A DNA stretch of 64,000 nt from Dyella_A sp050749815 (GTDB taxonomy: Bacteria > Pseudomonadota > Gammaproteobacteria > Xanthomonadales > Rhodanobacteraceae): the NCBI RefSeq assembly GCF_050749815.1, contig NZ_CP192735.1:2294001-2358000 (forward strand), given 5' to 3'. Below the pieces are notes generated by a model. That model did no database searches, was not told where the DNA came from, and saw nothing but the letters and a program-made list of their open reading frames with translations. This document shows, in pieces, positions 1-8,371 of the stretch (position 1 is its first letter; each line of letters starts with the position of its first letter). Both the position numbers and the translations under genes were made by a program.

Positions 1-1714
1 CCTCGAACAAGCGCACCCGCTCCTGCTGGCGCGCACGGTTGTGACGCAGCGATTCCACCAGCCCCGGCAACAGCGACGGTCGCATCACCGCCAGGTCGGC
101 CGACAGCGGATTGGCCAGCGGTACCAGCGCATCGTTGAAGCTCCAGCGCGCCAGCAAGTCGGCCGGGACGAAGGAAAGATTCACCGCCTCGTGGTAACCG
201 CGCGCCGCCAGTTGCTCGCGCAGGGCCAGGTCGCCGATGCGCGCCTCCGGCTCGGCGGCCAGCGTCAACGCGCCCGCCGGCGTGTGGGTAGGGATGTTGT
301 CGTAGCCGAAGATGCGCGCCACCTCTTCGATGAGGTCTTCCTCGCGCTCGATATCGAAGCGGCTGCTCGGCGCAGTGACGGACCAACCGTCGCTCGTGGA
401 CGCCACCTGCATGCCCAGCGCCGTGAAGATGCGCGCCACTTCGGCGTCGTCCACCGTCACGCCGAGCACGCGACGCAGACGCTCGCGGCGCAGAGTCACT
501 GGCGCGGGCATCGGCAGGTCTTCCGGCCGCTCGGCCACCAACACGGGACCGGCCTTGCCGCCCGCGATCGAGAGCAGGAGTTCGGTGGCGCGTTCCAGTG
601 CGCGCTGCGGCAGCGCCGGGTCGACGCCGCGCTCGAAGCGGTGCGAGGCATCCGTGTGCAGGCCCAACTTGCGCGCCTTGCCCATGATCGCCGAGGGCGC
701 GAAGTGCGCGGACTCCAGGAACACGTTGGCGGTGGCGTCGGTGACGCGCGACTCGAAGCCGCCCATCACGCCGGCGACGGCCAGCGCCTTCGCCTCGTCG
801 GCGATCACCACGAAGCCGCCGTCGAGCCTGGCCTCGCTGCCGTCGAGCAGTTTCAGCGTTTCGCCGGCCGCGGCGTGGCGCACCACGATGTCGCCACGCA
901 GCGCATCGTTGTCGAACGCGTGCATCGGCTGCCCCAGCTCGAGCATCACGTAGTTGGTCACGTCGACCACGGCGCTGATCGGACGCAGTCCGGCGCGACG
1001 CAGGCGTTCGGCCATCCACAGCGGCGTGCGCGCGGCGGCGTCGATGCCCTCGATGATGCGGCCCAGATAGCGCGGCGCATCCTTGCCGGCTTCCAGCCGG
1101 ATGCCGCGGCGGGCCGCGCCGGTCACCGCTGCAGACGCCTGCGCAGTAACCTTCACGTGGCTGCCGAACAGCGCCGCGACGTCGTGCGCCAGGCCGACCA
1201 GGCCGAGGCAATCCGGGCGGTTCGGGGTGAGCTTGAGCTCGAAGCTGGCGTCGGGCAGGCCGAGGTAGCTCGCCAGCGGCTGGCCCACCGGCGCATCGGC
1301 CGGCAGCTCCAGCAGGCCCGAGGCATCGGCGTCGACGCCGAGCTCCTTGGCCGAGCACAGCATGCCGAACGATTCCACGCCACGCAGCTTGGCGGCCTTG
1401 ATTGCGATGCCGCCGGGCAGCGACGCACCGACCGTGGCCAGCGGCACCTTGATGCCAACGCGGGCGTTCGGTGCGCCGCAGACGATCTGCAGCGGCTCGC
1501 CCTGCCCCGCATCGACGCGGCAGACCTGCAGCCGATCGGCTTCCGGATGCTTTTCGGCCGCGATGATCTCGGCCACCACCACACCGTCCAGGCCCTCGCC
1601 CAGCACGGTGAGTTCCTCGACTTCCAGGCCCGCCATGGTCAGCGCATGGGCCAGTTGGTCGCGGTCGGCGCGGATCTCGACCAGCTCGCGCAGCCAGTTC
1701 TCGGAGAATTTCAT
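1..1714 (-). CDS. pheT: Phenylalanine-tRNA ligase beta subunit, 3' part cut by window edge
   Basis: Beta subunit of the alpha2-beta2 enzyme that charges tRNA-Phe in the cytoplasm. The translation starts MKFSENWLRELVEI, the usual PheT N-terminus, followed by the tRNA-binding (EMAP-like) domain, the B3/B4 editing region and a B5 domain. About 571 codons are present; the full protein is near 790, so the C-terminus lies before base 1. The start is the ATG at 1712-1714, 21 nt after the pheS stop, so the two subunits are co-transcribed. Homology is clear over the whole visible length. Confidence 0.97.
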   Translation of the reverse strand, partial: MKFSENWLRELVEIRADRDQLAHALTMAGLEVEELTVLGEGLDGVVVAEIIAAEKHPEADRLQVCRVDAGQGEPLQIVCGAPNARVGIKVPLATVGASLPGGIAIKAAKLRGVESFGMLCSAKELGVDADASGLLELPADAPVGQPLASYLGLPDASFELKLTPNRPDCLGLVGLAHDVAALFGSHVKVTAQASAAVTGAARRGIRLEAGKDAPRYLGRIIEGIDAAARTPLWMAERLRRAGLRPISAVVDVTNYVMLELGQPMHAFDNDALRGDIVVRHAAAGETLKLLDGSEARLDGGFVVIADEAKALAVAGVMGGFESRVTDATANVFLESAHFAPSAIMGKARKLGLHTDASHRFERGVDPALPQRALERATELLLSIAGGKAGPVLVAERPEDLPMPAPVTLRRERLRRVLGVTVDDAEVARIFTALGMQVASTSDGWSVTAPSSRFDIEREEDLIEEVARIFGYDNIPTHTPAGALTLAAEPEARIGDLALREQLAARGYHEAVNLSFVPADLLARWSFNDALVPLANPLSADLAVMRPSLLPGLVESLRHNRARQQERVRLFE

Positions 1715-1735
1715 GATGGAGTTTTCCTTGCGGCC

Positions 1736-2731
1736 TTACGCGAACTGCTTGAGGAAGCGCAGATCGTTCTCGAAGAACGCGCGCAGGTCGGAGACGCCGT
1801 AGCGCAGCATCGCGAAGCGCTCCACGCCCAGGCCGAAGGCGAAGCCGGTGTAGCGCTCCGGATCGATGCCGCAGTTCCTCAGCACATTCGGATGCACCAT
1901 GCCGCAGCCAAGCACCTCCAGCCAGCGGCTCTGGCCGTCTTCGGTCTCCCAACGGATGTCCACTTCGGCCGAGGGCTCGGTGAAGGGGAAGTAGCTGGGA
2001 CGGAAGCGCATCTCGAAGTCGCGCTCGAAGAACGCGCGCACGAACTCGGCCAGCGTGCCCTTGAGGTCGGCGAAGCTGGAGGTCTCGTCGACCAGCAGAC
2101 CCTCGATCTGGTGGAACATCGGCGAGTGGGTCTGGTCCGAATCGCTGCGGTAGACCTTGCCCGGCGCGATGATGCGGATCGGCGGCTGCCGCCCCTGCAT
2201 CGAACGCACCTGCACTGGCGAGGTATGCGTGCGCAGCAGGCGCCCGTCGCCGAAATAGAACGTGTCGTGCATGGCGCGCGCCGGATGGTGCGGCGGGAAG
2301 TTCAGCGCCTCGAAGTTGTGCCAGTCATCCTCGATCTCCGGACCGTCGGCGCGCTGGTAACCCAGCCGCGCGAAGATCGACGCGATACGTTCCAGCGCGC
2401 GGGTGATCGGATGGATGCCGCCGCGCTCGCCGTCGCGCCCTGGCAGGCTGATGTCGATCGTTTCGGAGGCGAGGCGCCGATCCAGCTCGGCCTGCTCCAG
2501 CGTCGCCTTGCGCGCAGCCAGCGCGTCGGCAAGCTGCTCCTTGACGCGGTTGACCTCGGCACCGCGCGCCTTGCGCTCGTCCGGCGCCAGCGCGCCGAGC
2601 GACTTCAGCGCGGCGGTGACGATGCCGCTCTTGCCGAGCAGGCCGACGCGCAGGGCGTCGAGCGCGTCGAGCGAGGTGGCTGCGGCGATATCCGCCAGGG
2701 CCTGGTTTGCGCGACTGTCCAGATCGTCCAT
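1736..2731 (-). CDS. pheS: Phenylalanine-tRNA ligase alpha subunit
   Basis: Catalytic alpha subunit of the phenylalanyl-tRNA synthetase, 331 aa, the normal length for Xanthomonadales. Class II motifs are visible: the HTSPVQVR segment of motif 2, the FHQIEGL stretch, and motif 3 around GFAFGLGVERFAML near the C-terminus. An N-terminal coiled-coil arm binds tRNA. The reading frame is open further upstream, but the family start is the ATG at 2729-2731 (MDDLDSRANQAL). A strong terminator-like hairpin lies between rplT and pheS, so pheST may be partly uncoupled from the ribosomal genes. Confidence 0.97.
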   Translation of the reverse strand: MDDLDSRANQALADIAAATSLDALDALRVGLLGKSGIVTAALKSLGALAPDERKARGAEVNRVKEQLADALAARKATLEQAELDRRLASETIDISLPGRDGERGGIHPITRALERIASIFARLGYQRADGPEIEDDWHNFEALNFPPHHPARAMHDTFYFGDGRLLRTHTSPVQVRSMQGRQPPIRIIAPGKVYRSDSDQTHSPMFHQIEGLLVDETSSFADLKGTLAEFVRAFFERDFEMRFRPSYFPFTEPSAEVDIRWETEDGQSRWLEVLGCGMVHPNVLRNCGIDPERYTGFAFGLGVERFAMLRYGVSDLRAFFENDLRFLKQFA

Positions 2732-2782
2732 CAGTATGTTTCCGCCCTTGTCTTCGGGTTCAATGAACTGCCACATCGCTGC

Positions 2783-2890
2783 CGTCATTCCCGCGAGGCG
2801 CACTTCAACAGCCGAAGGCTGATCAAGCGGGAATCCAATGACCTGGATGGCCCGAGGTCACCATGGATTCCCGCTTTCGCGGGAATGACG
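2783..2890. repeat. dRS3-like inverted repeat in the pheS leader
   Basis: CGTCATTCCCGCG at 2783-2795 is perfectly complementary to CGCGGGAATGACG at 2878-2890. The right arm contains ATTCCC, eight bases, then GGGAAT at 2867-2886, the pattern of the short dRS3-type repeat known from Neisseria and found in other proteobacteria. It lies in the spacer upstream of pheS and could fold into a long hairpin in the transcript. Any regulatory role is inference. Confidence 0.7.
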
Positions 2891-2924
2891 ACCATGGAGC
2901 GTCACGAGGCACCCGAGTTGACGT

Positions 2925-2965
2925 CACAAAAACGAAAACGGGGAGGAGGCGTTGGCCTCCTCCCC
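2925..2965 (-). terminator. Rho-independent terminator after rplT
   Basis: An 11-bp perfect stem (2940-2950 with 2955-2965, four-base loop) is followed on the minus strand by a T-rich run (complement of 2925-2939). It sits 43 bases after the rplT stop and about 200 bases before pheS. It may be an intra-operon attenuator or a true end of the infC-rpmI-rplT transcript. Confidence 0.8.
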
Positions 2966-3008
2966 GCTTGCTTTACATCATATCGTCGGCGCGCAAGCGC
3001 CCGAACGA

Positions 3009-3368
3009 TCAAGCAGCCAGACTGGCCTTCGCCTTTTCCGCGATCGCGCCAAACGCCTTGATGTCGTGCACGGCGATGTCGGCCAGCACCTTGCGGTCGA
3101 CCGTGATGCCGGCCTTGGCCAGACCGTTGATCAGGCGGCTATAGGACAGGCCGAACTGACGGGCAGCCGCGTTGATGCGCACGATCCACAGCGCGCGGAA
3201 CTGGCGCTTGCGCTGCTTGCGGCCGATATAGGCGTACTGACCGGCCTTGATGACGGCCTGATTGGCAACGCGGAACACCTTGCGACGGGCGTTGTAGTAA
3301 CCCTTGGCGCGCCCAATGATTTTCTTGTGACGACGACGGGCGGTGACGCCACGCTTTACACGAGCCAT
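3009..3368 (-). CDS. rplT: 50S ribosomal protein L20
   Basis: Large-subunit ribosomal protein L20, 119 aa, the family length. It binds 23S rRNA early in 50S assembly and in enterobacteria represses its own operon. The N-terminus MARVKRGVTARRRHKKI and the LWIVRINAA and YSRLINGL segments are typical. It starts 15 nt after rpmI, in the standard infC-rpmI-rplT order. Confidence 0.98.
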   Translation of the reverse strand: MARVKRGVTARRRHKKIIGRAKGYYNARRKVFRVANQAVIKAGQYAYIGRKQRKRQFRALWIVRINAAARQFGLSYSRLINGLAKAGITVDRKVLADIAVHDIKAFGAIAEKAKASLAA

Positions 3369-3383
3369 GGTAGGTCTCCTGCC

Positions 3384-3581
3384 TTAGAGGTACGGCAACA
3401 TGCGAGCTACACCCTTGGTGTCGCACGCCTTGACGTGGTTGGTGGCACGGAGACCGCGCTTACGCTTGGTCGACTTCTTGGTCAGGATGTGCGACTTGAA
3501 CGCGTGGCCTGCCTTGAACTTGCCGGAAGCGGTCTTGCGAAAACGCTTCGCCGCCGCCCGGTTGGTCTTGATCTTGGGCAT
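3384..3581 (-). CDS. rpmI: 50S ribosomal protein L35
   Basis: Large-subunit ribosomal protein L35, 65 aa, the normal size. The start is the ATG at 3579-3581, giving MPKIKTNRAAAKRF, the invariant L35 N-terminus; the frame stays open a little further upstream but without family similarity. It is very basic, with the KSTKRKRGLR motif. It lies 257 nt downstream of infC and directly upstream of rplT. The long spacer may hold an L20-responsive leader as in E. coli, but I could not recognise one. Confidence 0.98.
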   Translation of the reverse strand: MPKIKTNRAAAKRFRKTASGKFKAGHAFKSHILTKKSTKRKRGLRATNHVKACDTKGVARMLPYL

Positions 3582-3731
3582 GGGAATGCTCCATGAGTGG
3601 GTCCTGCGACCCGGTTTCTGACTGATTCGGCGGCGCCCTGGGGGCACGCTTTCCGTCCTGCCGACATCGGTTCACGACCCGTCCATGTGGGTCGAACCGG
3701 CGATTATACGGGCTTGTGGCCCCTGATACCA

Positions 3732-3805
3732 GTAGGAGCGCATCCTGTGCGCGAATGCCTTTCGTCACCTGACGGAAAGCGTTCGCGCACAGGGTGCGCT
3801 CCTAC
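3732..3805. repeat. Palindromic REP-like element, family A, copy 1
   Basis: A hairpin with 24-base arms: 3732-3755 starts GTAGGAGCGCATCCTGTGCG and 3782-3805 is its near-perfect inverse. It lies in the infC-rpmI spacer. Two further copies are at 7586-7660 and 61372-61450. The GTAG head resembles REP sequences mobilised by RAYT (TnpA_REP) transposases; no RAYT gene is in this window. Confidence 0.85.
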
Positions 3806-3838
3806 GGGAAGCCACCAGCGCCCGGAGCGCCGACGTGC

Positions 3839-4363
3839 TTATTTCTTCTTCGGGCCGATCATCATGACCATCTGCCGGCCTTCCAACCGCGGGAAGGACT
3901 CGACCTGGCCATTCTCGCCGACGTCTTCCTGGATCTTTTTGGCCAGGTTCTGGCCCAGGTCCTGGTGCGACATCTCGCGGCCGCGGAAGCGGATGGTGAC
4001 CTTGACCTTGTCACCCTCTTCGAGGAAGCGAAGCATGTTTCGCAGCTTGATCTGGTAGTCGCCCACGTCGGTGACCGGGCGGAACTTCACTTCCTTGATC
4101 TCGACCTGCTTCTGCTTCTTCTTGGCGGCCGAAGCCTTCTTCTGGGCCTCGAACTTGAACTTGCCGTAATCCATGATGCGGCAGACCGGTGGGTCGCCGT
4201 TGGGCTGGATCTCGACCAGGTCGAGGCCGAATTCCTCGGCAGCACGCAGCGCCTCGTCACGCGTGAGGATGCCCATCTGCTCGGAATCCGGACCGATGAC
4301 GCGAACCCGCGGAACGCGGATTTCAAGGTTGCGGCGGTTGCCCTTAGTGTCGGTGGTAGCGAT
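3839..4363 (-). CDS. infC: Translation initiation factor IF-3, AUC start
   Basis: IF-3 binds the 30S subunit and checks start-codon pairing. From an ATG the frame gives 145 aa beginning MGILTRDEAL, which lacks the conserved N-terminus. Reading 29 codons further upstream adds the family-typical segment containing RRNLEIRVPRVRVIG and reaches an ATC codon at 4361-4363, seven bases after a strong GGAGGA Shine-Dalgarno (4371-4376). The product is then 174 aa, close to E. coli IF-3 (180). E. coli infC uses AUU and self-represses because IF-3 rejects non-canonical starts; AUC here should work the same way. It lies 45 nt after thrS. Confidence 0.95.
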   Translation of the reverse strand: MATTDTKGNRRNLEIRVPRVRVIGPDSEQMGILTRDEALRAAEEFGLDLVEIQPNGDPPVCRIMDYGKFKFEAQKKASAAKKKQKQVEIKEVKFRPVTDVGDYQIKLRNMLRFLEEGDKVKVTIRFRGREMSHQDLGQNLAKKIQEDVGENGQVESFPRLEGRQMVMMIGPKKK

Positions 4364-4370
4364 ACCACTA

Positions 4371-4376
4371 TCCTCC
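4371..4376 (-). promoter_or_regulatory. Shine-Dalgarno that fixes the infC AUC start
   Basis: TCCTCC on the plus strand reads GGAGGA on the infC strand, seven bases before the ATC codon. There is no comparable site before the downstream ATG at 4276, which supports the non-canonical start. Confidence 0.85.
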
Positions 4377-4408
4377 AGAAGAAGTGTCAGTGGACCGGAA
4401 CGGGCGCC

Positions 4409-6310
4409 TCAGCGCCCCATCTCGGCCTGCAAGTGTTCGACGAAGGCGGCCAGCGGCATGCTGCCCAGATCCTCGCCCGAACGGGTACGCACAGAAACGG
4501 CGCCGGCTTCCTTTTCGCGATCACCCACGACAAGCAAGTACGGCACCTTCTGCAAGGTGTGTTCGCGGATTTTATAGCCGACCTTTTCGTTGCGCAAATC
4601 GGCCTCGACCCGGAAACCTTTGTCGACAAGGGCTTGCGTCACCTCGCGGACGTAATCGGCCTGGGCGTCGGTGATCGAGAACACCGCCGCCTGCACCGGC
4701 GCCAGCCAGGTCGGCAGCAGGCCGGCGTGGTGCTCGATCAGGATGCCGATGAAGCGCTCCATCGAGCCGACGATGGCCCGATGCAGCATCACCGGGTGCC
4801 GGCGCTGGCTGTGCTCGTCGACGTACTCGGCGCCCAGGCGCTCGGGCATCATGAAGTCCACCTGCATGGTGCCGACCTGCCAGGCGCGGCCGATCGAGTC
4901 CTTCATGTGGTACTCGATCTTCGGGCCGTAGAAGGCGCCCTCACCCGGCAGTTCCTCCCACTCGACCCCGGCGGCACGCAGCGCGGCGCGCAGGGCGTCT
5001 TCGGCCTCGTCCCACACCGCGTCCGAGCCGATCCGTTTCTCGGGGCGCAGGGCGATCTTCAAAGCGATGTTGTCGAACCCGAAGTCGGCATAGACCTTCA
5101 TCGCCTGCTGGTGGAAAGCGGTCACTTCCGGCTCGATCTGCTCGGGCGTGCAGAAGATGTGGCCGTCGTCCTGGGTGAACGCGCGCACGCGCATGATGCC
5201 GTGCAGCGCACCCGAGGGTTCGTTGCGATGGCAGCCACCGAACTCGCCGTAGCGGATCGGCAGGTCGCGGTAGCTGTGCAGCGAGTGGTTGAAGATCTGC
5301 ACGTGCCCGGGACAGTTCATCGGCTTCAGCGCGTAGGTGTGTTTCTCCGACTCGGTGAAGAACATGTTCTCGGCGTAGTTGTCCCAGTGGCCGGACTTCT
5401 TCCACAGCGACACGTCCAGCACCTGCGGGCAACGCACCTCCTGGTAACCCGAGGAGCGGTACACGCCGCGCATGTACTGCTCCACCTGCTGCCAGATCGC
5501 CCAGCCCTTGGGGTGCCAGAACACCATGCCCGGGCCTTCCTCCTGCTGGTGGAACAGGTCCAGCGCCTTGCCGATCTTGCGGTGGTCGCGCTTCTCGGCC
5601 TCCTCCAGCTGGTGCAGGTAGGCCTTCAGGTCCTTGTCGTTGAGCCAGGCGGTGCCGTAGATGCGGCTGAGCATCGCGTTGTTGGAATCGCCGCGCCAAT
5701 AGGCGCCGGCCACTTTCATCAGCTTGAACGCGCGCAGCTTACCGGTGTTGGGCACATGCGGGCCGCGGCACAGGTCGGTGAACTCGCCTTGCGAGTACAG
5801 CGACAGCTCCTCGTTCGAGGGGATCGACTCGATGATCTGCGCCTTGTACTCCTCGCCCAGGCCGCGGAAGAACGCAATCGCCTCGTCGCGCGACTTCACG
5901 CTGCGCGTCACCGCCAGTTGCTCGTCGACGATCTTGTGCATCTCCGCCTCGATCTTCGGCAGGTCCTCCGGCGTGAAGGGACGCTCGTAGGCGAAGTCGT
6001 AGTAGAAGCCGTTCTCGATCACCGGGCCGATCGTCACCTGCGCACCGGGGAACAGGCGCTGCACGGCCTGGCCCATCAGGTGGGCGGTGGAGTGGCGCAG
6101 GATCTCCAGCGCCTCCGGGCTCTTGTCGGTGACGATCTGCAGGCCGGCGTCGCGGTCGATGGTGAAGCCGGCATCCACCAGCTTGTCGTCGACCTTGCCG
6201 GCCAGGGTGGCCTTGGCCAGACCGGCGCCGATGGAGGCGGCCACGTCCTGCACGGTCACGGGGTGCTCGAACGGCCGCTTGCTGCCGTCGGGAAGGGTGA
6301 TCTCGATCAT
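4409..6310 (-). CDS. thrS: Threonine-tRNA ligase
   Basis: Charges tRNA-Thr in the cytoplasm; 633 aa, the family length. In order: a TGS domain (MIEITLPDGSKRPFEHPV), the SAD editing domain with HSTAHLMGQAV around residue 93, the class II core with FRDLPIRYGEFG-like and NEPSGALHGIMRVR motifs, zinc-ligand residues in the catalytic core, and a C-terminal anticodon-binding domain ending LQAEMGR. It is the first gene of the thrS-infC-rpmI-rplT-pheS-pheT cluster. A terminator-like hairpin stands just upstream. Confidence 0.98.
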   Translation of the reverse strand: MIEITLPDGSKRPFEHPVTVQDVAASIGAGLAKATLAGKVDDKLVDAGFTIDRDAGLQIVTDKSPEALEILRHSTAHLMGQAVQRLFPGAQVTIGPVIENGFYYDFAYERPFTPEDLPKIEAEMHKIVDEQLAVTRSVKSRDEAIAFFRGLGEEYKAQIIESIPSNEELSLYSQGEFTDLCRGPHVPNTGKLRAFKLMKVAGAYWRGDSNNAMLSRIYGTAWLNDKDLKAYLHQLEEAEKRDHRKIGKALDLFHQQEEGPGMVFWHPKGWAIWQQVEQYMRGVYRSSGYQEVRCPQVLDVSLWKKSGHWDNYAENMFFTESEKHTYALKPMNCPGHVQIFNHSLHSYRDLPIRYGEFGGCHRNEPSGALHGIMRVRAFTQDDGHIFCTPEQIEPEVTAFHQQAMKVYADFGFDNIALKIALRPEKRIGSDAVWDEAEDALRAALRAAGVEWEELPGEGAFYGPKIEYHMKDSIGRAWQVGTMQVDFMMPERLGAEYVDEHSQRRHPVMLHRAIVGSMERFIGILIEHHAGLLPTWLAPVQAAVFSITDAQADYVREVTQALVDKGFRVEADLRNEKVGYKIREHTLQKVPYLLVVGDREKEAGAVSVRTRSGEDLGSMPLAAFVEHLQAEMGR

Positions 6311-6332
6311 GGGAAGCTCTCGCTAAAAAGCA

Positions 6333-6355
6333 GAAAAGGGCGCGCGGCCCTTTTC
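6333..6355 (-). terminator. Terminator-like hairpin in the thrS leader
   Basis: Nine-base perfect arms (6333-6341 and 6347-6355) around a five-base loop. On the minus strand a CTTTTTAG run follows the stem, and the thrS ATG lies only 22 bases further on. As no minus-strand gene lies upstream to be terminated, it may be a leader attenuator; this is inference. Confidence 0.5.
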
Positions 6356-6570
6356 GTCGAAGACTAAGGTGCGCAGGGTGTCAGCAGGATGCGTTGGTAG
6401 TGGACATGTCGCACGCTCGACCGGCGCCTGGCGCGGGTCACCTTGCCTGAAAAGAAAAACGGAAATCCGGACCGCTAGTCTAACCCGGAAAGCACCCGCC
6501 ATCGCCAGCGCGCAAGGCCTGCCCCACCGCGGGCGGTAGAATGCGCCGACCACAACAGGAACCTTGCGGT

Positions 6571-7578
6571 ATGCGCATTCTTGTCACCGGCACGGCCGGC
6601 TTCGTCGGCGCCGCCCTGGCGCAACGCCTGCTCGCCCGAGGCGACGAAGTCTGGGGCCTGGACAACCACAACGACTACTACGACCCGGCCCTGAAAGAGG
6701 CGCGGCTGGCCCGTTTCGCCGATCATCCCGGCTACACCCACCAGCGCGCCGACCTGGCCGACGCTGCCGCGGTAAACGAGGCGTTCGCCCGCTTCCGACC
6801 CGAGCGGGTGGTGAACCTGGCCGCGCAGGCCGGGGTGCGCTACTCGCTGCAGAACCCGCAGGCGTACATCCAGAGCAATCTGGTCGGCTTCGGCCACATC
6901 CTTGAAGCCTGCCGCCATAGCGGCGTGCAGCACCTGGTGTACGCCTCGTCCAGCTCGGTCTACGGCGCCAACCGCAAGCTGCCGTTCGCGGTGGAAGACG
7001 CCGTCGACCATCCGGTCAGCCTGTACGCGGCGACCAAGAAGGCCAACGAGCTGATGGCGCACACCTACAGCCACCTCTACGGCCTGCCGACCACCGGCCT
7101 GCGCTTCTTCACCGTCTACGGCCCGTGGGGCCGGCCGGACATGTCGCCGATGCTGTTTGCCGACCGCATCAGCCGCGGCGAGCCGATCGACGTGTTCAAT
7201 TTCGGCAATCACAGCCGTGATTTCACCTACATCGACGACATTGTCGAGGGCGTGATCCGCACGCTCGATCATCCGGCGCAGCCGGATCCGGCGTATGACG
7301 CGCAGCGTCCCAACCCCGGCACCTCCAACGCGCCCTACCGCGTCTACAACATCGGCAACGACCAGCCAGTCCAGCTGCTGCGCTTCATCGAGCTGATGGA
7401 GCAGGCGCTGGGGCACACGGTCGAGAAGCGCCTGCTGCCGATGCAGCCAGGCGACGTGCCCGACACCTGGGCCGATGTCTCCGCACTGCGTCGTGATGTC
7501 GGCTATGCACCGAGCACTTCCATCGAAGAGGGTGTGGCGAGGTTCGCGGCCTGGTACCGCGAGTACGCCGGCCGCTGA
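6571..7578 (+). CDS. NAD-dependent epimerase, UDP-glucuronate 4-epimerase type
   Basis: Extended short-chain dehydrogenase that probably interconverts UDP-glucuronate and UDP-galacturonate for surface polysaccharide. The product is 335 aa. The NAD motif GTAGFVG is at residues 7-13, the catalytic YAATK (YxxxK) near residue 152, and the family segments YGPWGRPDM and RDFTYIDDIVEGV follow. The frame opens at 6541, but the ATG at 6571 has an AGGAA site nine bases ahead and aligns with CapI-type proteins. It stands alone, convergent with hemJ; no other capsule genes are near. Substrate is inferred from the family. Confidence 0.85.
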   Translation: MRILVTGTAGFVGAALAQRLLARGDEVWGLDNHNDYYDPALKEARLARFADHPGYTHQRADLADAAAVNEAFARFRPERVVNLAAQAGVRYSLQNPQAYIQSNLVGFGHILEACRHSGVQHLVYASSSSVYGANRKLPFAVEDAVDHPVSLYAATKKANELMAHTYSHLYGLPTTGLRFFTVYGPWGRPDMSPMLFADRISRGEPIDVFNFGNHSRDFTYIDDIVEGVIRTLDHPAQPDPAYDAQRPNPGTSNAPYRVYNIGNDQPVQLLRFIELMEQALGHTVEKRLLPMQPGDVPDTWADVSALRRDVGYAPSTSIEEGVARFAAWYREYAGR

Positions 7579-7585
7579 CCGCCAT

Positions 7586-7660
7586 TAGGAGCGCACCCTC
7601 TGCGCGAAGCTTCTGACCGGCGACGGCGCAAGAGCATTCGCGCACAGGGTGCGCTCTTAC
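7586..7660. repeat. Palindromic REP-like element, family A, copy 2
   Basis: Inverted arms TAGGAGCGCACCCTCTGCG (from 7586) and its near-inverse ending at 7660. It fills the gap between the convergent epimerase and hemJ genes and could act as a bidirectional transcript end. Same family as 3732-3805 and 61372-61450. Confidence 0.85.
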
Positions 7661-7668
7661 CGGGCGAC

Positions 7669-8118
7669 CTAGAACGGCTTGGCGATCACCAGATAGATCA
7701 CCGCCAGCAGCAGCAGCACCGGCGGTTCGTTGAACCAACGCAGCGCCCGCGACGTCGGCAGCGGGCCGCCCTTCTCGCTGCGCTTGAGCAGTCGGCCGGA
7801 CCAGATGAAGTAGGCCAGCAGCACCGCCACCAGGGTCAGCTTGGCGTCGATCCAGTGCATGCCCGCCGCCACGTTGGGCAACTGCTGCGGGAATACCCGC
7901 CAGCCCTGCCAGAGCGCCAGCCCGAACACGAAGGCGATGCCGAACATGTTGTGGCCGAACTTGTACAGCCGCCGCCCCATCAGATGCAGCCGCGCCCGCA
8001 CCGCCGCATCGTCACCGGCCTCAGCCAGGTTCACCAGGATCCGCGGCAGGTAAAACACCGTCGCCATCCAGGCGATCACGAACAGCAGGTGCAGGGACTT
8101 GATCCACAGGTAGGTCAT
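7669..8118 (-). CDS. hemJ: HemJ-family protoporphyrinogen IX oxidase
   Basis: Small integral membrane protein of 149 aa. HemJ oxidises protoporphyrinogen IX to protoporphyrin IX in haem synthesis in bacteria lacking HemG and HemY. The N-terminal WIKSLHLLFVIAWMATVFYL contains the conserved His in the first of four predicted membrane helices, followed by LPRI and a GxLW-like helix; a late Trp-Phe-Asn segment precedes the last helix. It also matches what is often labelled CopD-like, so the function is from family, not shown here. Confidence 0.8.
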   Translation of the reverse strand: MTYLWIKSLHLLFVIAWMATVFYLPRILVNLAEAGDDAAVRARLHLMGRRLYKFGHNMFGIAFVFGLALWQGWRVFPQQLPNVAAGMHWIDAKLTLVAVLLAYFIWSGRLLKRSEKGGPLPTSRALRWFNEPPVLLLLAVIYLVIAKPF

Positions 8119-8155
8119 CGCATCGGCTCCGGGATACGTCGGTAACGGGCAAACA

Positions 8156-8189
8156 AAAACGGCGCCGTCCTCGCGGGCGGCGCCGTTTT
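8156..8189 (-). terminator. Terminator downstream of tRNA-Val
   Basis: Twelve-base arms AAAACGGCGCCG (8156-8167) and CGGCGCCGTTTT (8178-8189). On the minus strand the stem ends in TTTTTGTTTG, a good intrinsic terminator for the tRNA-Val transcript. Confidence 0.8.
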
Positions 8190-8242
8190 GCTGGATCTTG
8201 CTGCATCGACGAGGCCGGTGGAACCAGCCGCCGTCGGCATCT

Positions 8243-8317
8243 TGGTGGGCGGTACAAGGATCGAACTTGTGACCCCTACCATGTCAAGGTAGTGCTCTAC
8301 CGCTGAGCTAACCGCCC
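8243..8317 (-). tRNA. tRNA-Val (anticodon GAC)
   Basis: Cloverleaf folds: acceptor GGGCGGT/ACCGCCC, D-arm GCTC/GAGC, anticodon stem CTACC/GGTAG with loop TTGACAT (anticodon GAC), T-arm with GTTCGATCC. The CCA end is encoded (8243-8245). It reads GUC and GUU codons. Confidence 0.96.
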
Positions 8318-8371
8318 AAGAGCCGCGAAGTATAGCCAAAGCTGCAAAACGCGCGCAACTGCAACGCGCAG

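Noticed and set aside
41..3061. 1006-residue open frame on the plus strand opposite pheT/pheS
   Set aside because: Antisense shadow of two certain genes; Arg/His/Gln-rich composition typical of a GC-rich reverse frame.
3794..6367. 857-residue open frame opposite thrS and infC
   Set aside because: Antisense shadow; thrS and infC have unmistakable family motifs on the other strand.
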